From: Tetracentron sinense
Taxonomy: Eukaryota; Streptophyta; Magnoliopsida; Trochodendrales; Trochodendraceae
NCBI GenBank assembly: GCA_015143295.1
Contig: CM026556.1
Coordinates: 15,934,547 to 15,998,546, forward strand
Direction of reading: 5' to 3'
Length of the DNA stretch: 64,000 nucleotides
Shown: in pieces, positions 8,681-18,584 of the stretch
How the letters are laid out: every line of letters starts with the position of its first letter
Numbering within the stretch: position 1 is the first letter of the stretch
Translations under genes and position numbers: made by a program
The notes under the pieces: generated by a model
Told to the model about the DNA's origin: nothing
The model's input: the letters and a program-made list of their open reading frames with translations, nothing else
The model's database searches: none

Positions 8681-11600
8681 GCGCTTTATTAGTGAACGAG
8701 TGTCTCACCCGAGTGTTGATCGACACAGGATCCACTCACTCCTTTGTGTCACCTAGTTTCGCGAAGGGATTTTTGACTGAGGCTATTCCGTTAGAGCGGG
8801 AGTTGACCATTGCAACTCCACTCGATAAGTCAGTTGACAAGAACAAGATATTCAGAGATTGTGTGGTTCAAGTAGGGGAGAATGAACTAGTGGCCAATCT
8901 TATCATTTTGGATTTCCAAGATTTAGACTTTGACGTCATTCTTGGTATGGATTGGTTGGCAAACCATCACGGGCATGTTGCGTTTTTGAAAAGATGGTGA
9001 ATTTCAAGCCGGAAGGGGGTAAGCCTTTTCACTTCCGAGGATTAAGAGAGAGGGACATTGCTCGCCTCGCAGCCTTGAGTATAGCACACCCAGAAGCACA
9101 AAACTCATCGGCTATTCCAGTTGTGAGTGAGTTCTTAGATGTGTTCCCGGAAGAACTTCCCGGATTACCTCCGAATCGGGAGATTGAGTTCGTTATAGAG
9201 CTTACTCCGGGCACCGCTCCGATTTCAAGGGCACCGTATAGAATGGCCCCTATAGAGCTGGAAGAATTGAAGAAACAGATTGAGGAGTTACAACAACTTG
9301 GTTTCATCCAACCAAGTGTCTCGCCGTGGGGAGTTCCGGTTCTCTTTGTGAAGAAGAAGGACGGGTCTATGAGGATGTGTATAGACTACCGTCAGTTGAA
9401 CAAGGTAACTATCAAGAATCGTTATCCCTTGCCAAGGATAGACGACTTGTTTGACCAACTAAAGGGAGCGAGATTCTTCTCCAAAATTGATCTTAGATCG
9501 GGGTATCACCAATTAAGGATCAAGGCGGAAGATGTTCAGAAGACGGCTTTCAGGACTCGGTATGGGCATAACGAGTTCCTTGTCATGCCTTTTGTGCTGA
9601 CGAATGCACCGGCGGCATTCATGGATTTGATGAACCGGGTGTTCCGATCTTACTTGGATCGATGCGTGATTGCATTCATTGATGACATTTTGGTGTATTC
9701 CTAGACACGGGAAGATCACGCACGAGACCTCCGCCTTGCTCTGGAGATGTTGAGAGAGCATAGGCTATATGCCAAATTGAGTAAGTGCGAGTTCTGGCTA
9801 GAGAAGGTCGCATTTCTTGGACACGTGGTGTCGGCCGAGGGCATTTCTGTAGATCCAGCCAAGGTTGAGGCAGTCATGAGTTGGGAGAGGCCCAAGAGCG
9901 TCACGGAGATACGTAGTTTCCTCGGATTGGCAGGCTACTACCGGAGATTTGTGGAGGGATTCTCCAGTTTGGCTGCACCTCTCACCTACTTGACAAGAAA
10001 AAGTGCAAAGTTCAGTTGGAGTGACCGATGTGAAGTAAGTTTCCAAGAGTTGAAGAAACGCCTCACCACAGCCCCTGTCCTTACTGTGCCATCTGGACCT
10101 TTTGGGTATGAGGTGTACAGTGATGCCTCACACGTCGGACTCGGGTGTGTCCTAATGCAACACAAGAAAGTCATTGCCTATGCATCAAGGCAGTTGAAAG
10201 AGCATGAAAAGAACTACCCCACTCACGACTTGGAGCTTTCGGCGGTCGTGTTTGCACTCAAAATTTGGTGACATTATCTGTACGGGGTGGAGTTCTATGT
10301 GTACACGGACCACAAGAGCCTCAAATATCTCTTTTCCCAAAAAGAGCTCAATTTGCGACAACGGCGTTGGATTGAGTTCTTAAAAGACTACGAGTGCACT
10401 ATCCAATATCACCCGGGAAAAGCAAATATGGTGGCAGACGCTCTGAGTAGGAAACCATCGGGGTTGTTGGCTCACATGTTGGTGCGGGAATGGAGACTGT
10501 TAGACGATTTGGCAAATCTAGACATAAGTGTGAACGATTCTGTCCGCAGTCCCGTTTTGGCGAATGTTACAGTTCGGCCGTACCTTATAGACTTGATCCA
10601 GGAGTATCAAGCCACGGACACTGACTTGTTGGCTTTCCGGGATAAGGAAGTGGCCAAGGGTAGTACGGAATTCTCTCTCAATAGCCGGGGTGTTATTACA
10701 TTCAAGGGAAGACTTTGTGTCCCAGCCAATGCAGACCTTCGGAGAGAGATCATGGATGAAGCTCACCGTTCAAATTACACAGTGCATCCTGGGGGTACGA
10801 AGATGTATCGGAACCTCAAGAGTCACTTTTGGTGGCGAAACATGAAGAGGGAGGTTGCGGAGTATGTGGCACGGTGTTTGGTGTGCCAATAGGTGAAAGC
10901 GGAGCATTTGAGACCGGCGGGTCTATTGCAGTCTCTCCCTATTCCCGAGTGGAAAGGGGAACATATCTCTATGGACTTTATCGTGGGATTGCCGAAGACG
11001 GTCAAGAAGATCGATGCTATATGGGTAGTTATTGATAGACTCACGAAGTCTGCTCATTTCTTACCGTACCGGACTACATTCAACTCCAATCAGTTGGCGG
11101 CGCTATACATCAAGGAAATAGTCCGATTGCATGGGGTGCCAGTGAGTATTGTGTCGGATAGAGACCCAAGATTCACATCCAGGTTCTGGAAAAGCTTTCA
11201 GGATGCTATGGGTTCCCGACTAGACTTTAGCACGGCTTTCCACCCACAGACCGACGGGCAAACAGAGAGGGTGAATCAAGTTATAGAAGACATGCTCCGA
11301 GCTTGTATGTTGGATTTTAAAGGAAGTTGGGAGGATCACCTACCTTTGGTGGAATTCGCCTACAATAACAGTTATCAAGCAAGCATACAAATGGCACCTT
11401 TTGAAGCCTTATATGGAAGAAGTTGTAGATCCCCCTTGTATTGGGATGAGGTTGGAGAAAGAAAGATTTTGGGCCCCGAGTTGATTGAACGAACCGCGGA
11501 TAGGGTCAAGCTTATACGGGAGAGGTTGAAGACCGCACAGGACAGACAGAAAAGCTATGCCGACAACCGAAGGAGGGATCTTGAATTCCGAGTCGGTGAC

Positions 11601-12011
11601 TTTGTGTTTATCAGGATTTCACCGACCAAGGGTGTTATGCGATTCAGGAAAAGAGGCAAGCTTAGCCCGAGATATGTGGGTCCGTTCGAGATCATTACTC
11701 GAGTCGGTGAAGTTGCTTACCGTGTTGCTTTGCCCGCTCACATGGCGGCGGTCCACAACGTGTTTCATATCTCCCAACTTCGGAAGTACATCCCGGATCC
11801 TTCTCACATCATCGAGCTTGATCCGGTTGAGATTCAAGAGGATCTCACTTTGGTTGAGAAGCCGGTTCGTATTTTGGATCGAAGAGACCAAGTACTTCGC
11901 AACAAGACTATTCCGCTAGTTCTAGTGCAATGGCAACATCCCGCGAGAGAAGAAGCCACGTGGGAGCGTGAAGCCGAAGTCAAAGCAAAGTATCCCGAGT
12001 TGTTTGAATAG
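8681..12011 (+). pseudogene. Unit B pol (PR-RT-RNase H-IN-chromodomain)
   Basis: Protease ([10 protein letters not shown] near 8713), RT ([10 protein letters not shown] near 9376, FIDDILVYS near 9678), RNase H ([11 protein letters not shown] near 10118), the integrase zinc-binding HHCC region (ending CLVCQ at 10889), integrase core ([28 protein letters not shown]) and a chromodomain-type tail ([12 protein letters not shown] ... WEREAEVKAKYP) that places it in the Tekay clade. Breaks: a 1-bp deletion near 8984, stops at 9702, 10269 and 10890, each a C-to-T change relative to D. Integrase to the end (10893-12011) is open. Confidence 0.94.
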
Positions 12012-12103
12012 ACTTGTGCATATGGCTTGTAATTTTGTTTTAATTTTGTGCATGTATGTATCGTCCAAATGTCGGGGACGAAACTTTTGTAAGGGGGGGA
12101 GAA
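12012..12103 (+). other. 3' untranslated tail and polypurine tract of unit B
   Basis: AAGGGGGGGAGAA at 12091-12103 directly precedes the next LTR and is the plus-strand primer for reverse transcription. Confidence 0.92.
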
Positions 12104-13486
12104 TGTAGCACCCCGGATTTTTCTATACTTAATGAATACCATTTTCGTAGCTAATTGGCCTTCCTCATAGTCTAATTAATAAATAAGAGAGAAATCGGAA
12201 ATTCCGAAATGTTAGAAATGTGCGTTTTCGAAAGACGAACCCAACGCAAGTTGAATCGTCAAAATCTGACGAGCGAGTCAAAAGATATGGTCAAAACAGT
12301 CCAGACATACAGAGCACCGATCACTCGGTCCAGTCAGCGATCGATCGGTCCATAACCGATCGATCGGTAGCTATCGCACGGTCAGAAATTTTTTATGGGG
12401 AAATTTTCCAGAGAGTGAGTTTTTGACCGGTCGATCGGTCATAAACACCTATCGCTCGGTAGGCAACCGATCGATCGGTCATAACCACCGATCGCTCGGT
12501 CTTCGCGTTTTTGCAGAAATTTCAGTAAGGGCGTTTTCGTCTTTTGGGTGTCAAACCCTTACCCATAAGGGTTTGCTCGACCCTTTGAGCCCTCATTCAC
12601 AACCCTTAGACATTTTGAGAGCTAGAGAGTGAGAAGAAGAGGGTTTTGACCTAGGGTTTCCATTGAGGAAGAAATCAAAGGGGTGGACCATCCTTGGTCG
12701 TCCTCAAACTTGGATTTGCTTCAAGTTCAAGGCTCAAGCTCGTGTGGGAGCCACTCTCCAAGCTAGGGCAGCCATCTCACGTACGTTTTGAAAGGGGTTT
12801 CTTCCCCAACTCGAGTCTTCCTCAAGCAAGGGTTGTTCCCTACCCCTTTTGGAGCTTCAATCAAGTTTCCCACCAAGGATCAAGCCTTGAGCAAGGTTAG
12901 TACACCCTACTAACTTCCCCTAACAATAACCTAGTTTTCTATGAACTATATGATTTTGCTACTATGTATTTCTCCCTTATGAAATGTATCATATTCACTA
13001 AATATAAACAAGGTGAGGAAAATGGTGTGGATGCATGGATGAGAGGTTGATTGAGGCGATGGGATGCCGAATGTATGGTGTATGAATGTGTGGTGTGAAG
13101 AATGGAAAATGGAGGATGGGCATTTTACCAATAATGAACATACCTTGATTTTTGGATGGAAAGTAGGCACTAAAAAGAAGAAGATGAACCATTAAGGAAC
13201 CTTGCATGTTATGTGTTTGACAAAATGCCTAAACTAGGAATAAATGACATAAATGAAGAAAATGAAAGTAGGCCTTATGCATGTGTTCTTATGAATGATA
13301 AACTATTCAAATGCCACGTAGATTACTCAAATTCCTATATGGTTATACTGTGGATTGAATTGCTATACACTACTCTTCATGTCATATTGTCATCATGATA
13401 TTACAAGTGCTACACACACCACACATGCATGCATGAAACCGGGTTTTCCAAGATTGTATTTGTATATGATGAATCAAGAACATGAC

Positions 13487-13838
13487 AAGGAGGTTGGTAG
13501 CCCAAGGAAGGGTGCTAGCCTCTGGCTCACAAGTGAAATGAATCAAGAACATGACAAGGAGGTTGGTAGCCCAAGGAAGGGTGCTAGCCTCTGGCTCACA
13601 AGTGAAAGGGTGCTAGCCTCTGGCTCACAAGTGAAATGAATCAAGAACATGACAAGGAGGTTGGTAGCCCAAGGAAGGGTGCTAGCCTCTGGCTCACAAG
13701 AGAAATGGAACAAGAACATGACAAGGAGGTTGGTAGCCCAAGGAAGGGTGCTAGCCTCTGGCTCACAAGATAAATGGAACAAGAACATGACAAGGAGGTT
13801 GGTAGCCCAAGGAAGGGTGCTAGCCTCTGGCTCACAAG
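13487..13838 (+). repeat. Minisatellite of hairpin units, middle LTR (five full, one partial)
   Basis: About 70-bp units of the form AAGGAGGTTGGTAGCCC - short loop - GGGTGCTAGCCTCTGG. A short partial unit near 13605-13631 is shared with the D 3' LTR, which points to common descent of these two LTRs. Confidence 0.9.
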
Positions 13839-14113
13839 TATACAAGTCAAGAACAAATCAAGACATGAAATACAAGACAAGACACGACACACATACATGA
13901 TTTGACCGAGACACGAAAAAGGTTTCCGAGACATGAGTTTTACCGAGGTTTTTGCATTCATACACGCATGTCAAGATATGGCTATGTATCTTATGCTTTC
14001 ACTATTGCTTTAAATTAATATCTTGTATTGCTCACTGTTGTTATGATTTCGCTATTATTATGGTTAGCTAGTAGTTTGTACTCGCTGAGTATTCCATGCT
14101 CAGCCGTACTTTT

Positions 14114-14290
14114 ATGTCGGCAGATACTGTGGATGTCCTCGACCCTGAGCCTTGGGTCGAGGAGGAGTATGTAGGGGAGAGGGAGCCACCTATCCCATGG
14201 CAGTCTCAGGAGGATGGGGACTTGGATGTGTGGCCATACCTCGACTACTGTTGGGAGGAGAGGGTTAGAGAGTTCCTTTTTGTATTTTGA
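14114..14290 (+). CDS. Conserved LTR micro-ORF, middle LTR (stop lost)
   Basis: Same frame as at 6558, but the terminal TGA is TGG at 14252-14254, extending it by 12 codons to 14290. MSAD replaces MSAG. The core DPEPWVEEEYV is kept. Confidence 0.4.
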   Translation: MSADTVDVLDPEPWVEEEYVGEREPPIPWQSQEDGDLDVWPYLDYCWEERVREFLFVF

Positions 14291-15822
14291 TAGGTGGGCA
14301 TGTCCACCTTTACTTTGATTGTATTTGGTATATTGTAACTTGGAATACTATTTGGAGTTATAGTAGAAAAGAAAAAAAGTTGGCTTATACTTCCGCACTT
14401 ATGTTTAGTTTCCGCGCTCTGATTATCATTGTATTATATTGTAGCACCCCAGACTTTTTCATCCTTAATGAATAGCACCTTCGTAGCTAATTGGCCGTTT
14501 TGTAGTCTAATTAATAAATAAAGGAGAAATCGGAAATTCCGAAACGTCAGAAATGTGCGTTTTCGAAAGACGAACCCAACGCAAGTTGAATCGTCGAAAT
14601 CCGACGAGCGAGTCAAAAGATATGGTCAAAACAGTCCAGACATACAGAGAACCGATCGCTCGGTCCAGTCAGCGATCGATCGGTCCATAACCGATCGATC
14701 GGTAGCTATCGCGCGGTCAGAAATTTTGTATGGGGAAATTTTCCAGAGAGTGAGTTTTGACCGGTCGATCGGTCATAAACACCGATCGCTCGGTAGGCAA
14801 CCGATCGATCGGTCATAACCACCGATCGCTCGGTCTTCGCGTTTTTGCAGAAATTTCAGTAAGGGTGTTTTCGTCTTTTGGGTGTTAAACCCTTACCCAT
14901 AAGGGTTTGCTCGACCCTTTGAGGCTTCACTTACAACATTTGAGGGATTTGAGAGATAAGAGAGAAAAGAAAAGGCTTTCCTAAACCTAGGTTGCTTTTG
15001 GAGAAGAAATCAAAGGGGTGAAGACCCTAGATCGTCCCCAAGCACGTTTTCTTTAAGATTTCGACTCAAGCTCGGGTGGGGTGCATTCTCAAAGCTAGGG
15101 CAGCCCTCACTCACGTTTTTGAAAGGGAGTTCTTCCCCAACACAAGTCCCCTTCAAGCAAAGGCTTCCTCCTTTCAAATAGAGCTTTTATTTCAAGGTTT
15201 CTCCAAGGATCAAGCCTTGATTTAAGGTTAGTACACCCTACTAACTTACCCTAGCAATAAATCTAGGTTTTTCCTTATGAAATATGATTCTTGTTAGTGT
15301 GTTTTATTCCTTGCAAAATGTGTCATCTATAATAAATATAAACAAGATAAAGAAAGAGTAGGGATGCTTGGATGGAGGTTGGATACGGCGATTGGATGCC
15401 GAATGTGTGATATATGATGTGTGGGATGTGGATTGGAAAATGGAGGATGGGCATTGTACAAATAACAAACTTACCCTTGTGTGATTGAATGAAAAATATG
15501 CATTAAAAAGAAGGAGATAAACTACTAAGGAATAACGTATGAAAGTGTTTGACAAAATGCCTAAACTATGAATAAATGATCTCAATGAAGGACATGGAAA
15601 TGGGTTTTATGCATGTGTCCTTATAAATGATAAATTGATCAAATGTTATGCAAACTACTTATGTTACTTATGTTCATATCATGAATTGAATTATAATGTC
15701 ATATTTGGTTATTTCCATTATCATGATTGTCACTATGGACACGTACACGAGCACGCATGATAGCATGAACCGTGATTTCAAGAGCATGTGCATATAATAA
15801 ACAACAAGAAATATTGCATGTC

Positions 15823-16065
15823 AAGGAGGTTGGTAGCCCAGGGACATTCGGGTGCTAGCCTCTGGCTCACAAGTGCATTGCATAACAAGGAGGTTGGTAG
15901 CCCAGGGACATTCGGGTGCTAGCCTCTGGCTCACAAGTGCATTTCATAACAAGGAGGTTGGTAGCCCAGGGAGGATTCGGGTACTAACCTCTGGCTCACA
16001 AGTGCATTGCATATCAAGGAGGTTGGCAGCCCAGGGAGATTCGGGTGCTAGCCTCTGGCTCACAA
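15823..16065 (+). repeat. Four-unit hairpin minisatellite in solo LTR C
   Basis: Units of 63-65 bp. Compared with each other the stems show pair-preserving changes: U-G becomes C-G in unit 4 (GGCAGCCC), and G-U or U-G pairs become U-A in unit 3 (GGGTACTAACC). Confidence 0.88.
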
Positions 16066-16356
16066 GTTTACAAGATGGAGGTTTACAAGATGATGATCAT
16101 GCATTCATGCATGCACGCATACATGATTTCTACGAGGCATACCAGGACATGACAAGGGTTTTCAAGCATGAGTTTTATCGGCATTTTCGCATTCATGTAC
16201 GCACGTCAGGATGCTTGTATTGTGTCATGCCCTATACTGTTTCTTTGTGATGTTTCTATTACTGCTTGTATGATATTACTATTATGTGTTTTTATTATTG
16301 TTATGGTCTGCTAGTAGCTTGTACTCGCTGAGTATTCCATGCTCAGCCGTACTTTC

Positions 16357-16497
16357 ATGTCGGCAGGTACTGAGGGAGCCCTCGACCCGGAGCCTTGGGT
16401 CGAGGAAGAGTATACAGAGGAGAGAGAGTCGGCTATCCCATTACAGTCTCAGGCGGACCGAGACCTCGATGCGTGGCCATACCTCGACTACTGTTGA
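16357..16497 (+). CDS. Conserved LTR micro-ORF, solo LTR C
   Basis: Intact 46 codons, start MSAGTEGALDPEPW, end DAWPYLDYC. It differs from the B copy at many third positions and at about a dozen residues, but keeps length, acidity and both termini. The conserved hairpin precedes it at 16327-16347. Confidence 0.5.
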   Translation: MSAGTEGALDPEPWVEEEYTEERESAIPLQSQADRDLDAWPYLDYC

Positions 16498-16781
16498 GGG
16501 GAGAGTATGAGAGGGTTTGGTGTATTTTGATATTTTGATAGGTGGGCCTCTCCACCTTAGGCTTAGACATGTCTTGTATTTATGTTAACTTGGAATACTA
16601 TTTTGGATCATCAGAAGAAATGAAAATTTGTTTACGCTTCCGCATATATGATAGCTTCCGCGCTCTGATTATCGTTATGAGTACTGTATTTTATCTTGTG
16701 CATTACAGGATGGTTTGATAGGTTCGCAGTGTGACACCTAAAATATCCCTAAACTCCTAGGGGGTATTTTGGGGCGTTACA

Positions 16782-16883
16782 TATATTATGTTTAGCCTCT
16801 TGCATTATAGGATGGTTTGACAGGTACACGTAGTCACCTCTAAAGTATCCCTTAACTCCTAGGGGGTATTTTGGGGCGTGAGA
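16782..16883 (+). mobile_element. Middle LTR of the array, right end
   Basis: Continues the LTR interrupted at 14439, after the TATAT duplication. It ends GTGAGA, a mutated form of the GTGACA terminus, directly before the leader of unit D. Confidence 0.92.
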
Positions 16884-17211
16884 GAGGTGGTATCAGAGCT
16901 ATAGGCATTAGAGTCCCTAGGGTCACTTAGATGATTGAACAAGGTATTAGAATCACCTTAGAGAGTTGTATTCCAAGTATAGACTAACCAGTTAGTCTTA
17001 GTCAAAATGGGTTGAACTTCAACCGAACATAGAGTCCTACGCTAGGAACACGGATTGTATGTTATGCTATTGTGTTATATACCATGTGTACATTAATTGT
17101 GTTGTACTTATTAAATATGCTTGATGAATATGTATTGAGTGAATTGCGAAATTTGTACTAAATGCGTATCCAAGTTAGACTCACGTTGTATTGTCGTTCT
17201 CAGGAGAAATC
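16884..17211 (+). other. Primer-binding site and 5' leader of unit D
   Basis: TGGTATCAGAGC at 16888-16899, then a leader nearly identical to that of B, ending in the TTCTCAG acceptor-like site just before the gag ATG. No gene is seen. Confidence 0.92.
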
Positions 17212-18474
17212 ATGAGACGCAATACCCGGGGTCGCGGGTACAACACGTGGGGTAATGGAGGTGATGCTCTATCGGGTGATGATCAACCCGACTTTGCCCA
17301 AGCATTCGCATCCATAGCCGAGACTTTGGCTATGTTAGCGGCAAGGCAACCGGCCACTCCGCCTAATGCGGCACTTATACCGGCTCCTCCTAACCGAGCC
17401 CAAGCCGGGATAGAAGCTTTCCGGAGGATGAGGCTTCCAACTTTTTGTGGAAGCATTGATCCACTTGTCGCCGAGGGTTGGATTCGGCAACTTGAGAAGA
17501 TATTCTCGGTATTGGCACCTACGGAAGTAGAGAGGGTCACATGGGCTGCCTTTATGCTTGAAGGCGAGGCCGACCATTGGTGGAAGTCTGCACTTCGGAC
17601 CCGAGAGTTGACCCAACAAGGCCAAGAATGGACATGGGGAGAATTCTTAGACGTTTTCTACAAGAAGTACTTTCCAGTTGGGATGAAAGAAAAGAAAGAA
17701 ATCGAATTTATTACCTTGGAGCAAGGTAATATGTCTGTAGCGGCTTACGAAGCCAAGTTCTCAGAGCTATCTCGATTTGCTCCACACATGATAGCTACCG
17801 AGGCTATGAAGGCCCAGAAATTGGAGAGGGGGTTGAAGGCCTACCTCAAGGATCGCGTCTCACTGTTCCGACATGAGACATATTCAGAAGTTGTGGACAA
17901 GGCATTGTTGGCCGAGTCGAATTCCGAAGAGTTCTTTAAGAGAAGAGGAATAGAGAAGGGACAGTCTAGTAGTTCAAGGGAGAAGAGAGCTAGGACTATG
18001 TCTTACCAGTCCGCAGGGCCGGCTCAATCACAGAGGATGTACTCGGCACCACAAGCCCCCCGCCCTTTTGCTCCACCGGCTTTTCGCCCGGCTACCTCGT
18101 ATGCTCCTCGCCCCGCAGTGACTCAGGCTACGGGTTATACTCCTCCCACTTATTCACATGATGTCTGCACCCTTTGTGGAAGGAGCCATCCAGTAGGGGA
18201 ATGTCGGAAGGCTACAGGAGGCTGTTTTCATTGTGGCGACCAGGGCCACTTGATTCGGGATTGTCCCCGACGTCGATTACCAGCTCAGTCTTCGGGGAGC
18301 AGGCCCCCGATTAGGCAGACATCTCCGCCTAGCTCTTCTCAGGCTTCGAGGGCCTCACTGTCTACCCGACCTCCTCGCCCAGCCACTCAGGGCCGAGTCT
18401 TCGCCCTATCGGAGAGAGACGCACGTGCATCCGACGATGTCGTGCAAGGTACGCAAAAAAATTTTAGAATCTAA
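17212..18474 (+). CDS. gag: Unit D gag, intact frame
   Basis: Open from MRRNTRG at 17212 to a TAA at 18472. The first ~230 residues carry the retrotransposon Gag capsid region (WAAFMLEGEADHWW, FSELSRFAPHMI), then a Ser/Pro-rich linker and a CX2CX4HX4C knuckle (CFHCGDQGHLIRDC). Gag forms the cytoplasmic particle that packages element RNA. I chose the ATG just after the conserved TTCTCAG; the frame is open a few codons further up but has no better start. The last eight codons (18449-18474) lie inside the candidate intron, so unspliced RNA would make Gag alone and spliced RNA would read on into protease. Confidence 0.9.
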   Translation: MRRNTRGRGYNTWGNGGDALSGDDQPDFAQAFASIAETLAMLAARQPATPPNAALIPAPPNRAQAGIEAFRRMRLPTFCGSIDPLVAEGWIRQLEKIFSVLAPTEVERVTWAAFMLEGEADHWWKSALRTRELTQQGQEWTWGEFLDVFYKKYFPVGMKEKKEIEFITLEQGNMSVAAYEAKFSELSRFAPHMIATEAMKAQKLERGLKAYLKDRVSLFRHETYSEVVDKALLAESNSEEFFKRRGIEKGQSSSSREKRARTMSYQSAGPAQSQRMYSAPQAPRPFAPPAFRPATSYAPRPAVTQATGYTPPTYSHDVCTLCGRSHPVGECRKATGGCFHCGDQGHLIRDCPRRRLPAQSSGSRPPIRQTSPPSSSQASRASLSTRPPRPATQGRVFALSERDARASDDVVQGTQKNFRI

Positions 18475-18584
18475 GTTGTGTAAATTTCTATGGTTTATTA
18501 TGTGATTATTTATACTAAGGGTTACCTATGTATGATGCTTGTTGTTGTTTGAAATCTACTAATAGTAGCTACTTAATCGCACAG
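18449..18584 (+). other. Candidate gag-pol intron, unit D (both sites intact)
   Basis: Donor CAAG|GTACGC, branch-like TACTAAT at 18557-18563, acceptor TCGCACAG|GTGC, 136 bp, AU-rich. Removing it joins gag to the protease in frame with no extra codon; left in, gag stops at 18474. The same boundaries are seen in A and B, and the acceptor is also recognisable in distant relic L. Confidence 0.75.

Larger units (their letters stand above)
12104..14439 (+). mobile_element. Middle LTR of the array, left part
   Basis: Starts TGTAGCACCCCGG after the B polypurine tract. It serves as 3' LTR of B and 5' LTR of D, since it is followed (after solo LTR C) by a primer site and a second gag-pol. In sequence and hairpin count it resembles the D 3' LTR more than the B 5' LTR. 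It holds a palindrome cluster (about 12316-12502), the donor-like site near 12895, five full hairpin units and the micro-ORF. Confidence 0.93.
14440..16781 (+). mobile_element. Solo LTR C, Tekay, inside the middle LTR
   Basis: Starts TGTAGCACCCCAG and ends GGGGCGTTACA, 2342 bp, flanked by TATAT at 14435-14439 and 16782-16786. No internal region is present, so it is a solo LTR left by LTR-LTR recombination. It belongs to a sister subfamily, close to the A 5' LTR. It carries its own palindrome cluster (about 14653-14835), a donor-like AAG|GTTAGT near 15226, a four-unit hairpin array and the micro-ORF. Confidence 0.95.

Noticed and set aside
13543..13961. Long repeat-encoded peptides (for example CEPEASTLPWATNLL) as proteins
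   Set aside because: They are translations of the hairpin minisatellite, often antisense, and their length follows unit number.
12104..16883. Middle LTR region as two unrelated solo LTRs
   Set aside because: The tatat duplication and the exact continuation at 16787 show one LTR split by solo LTR C, and primer and purine tracts on either side show that it joins two internal regions.
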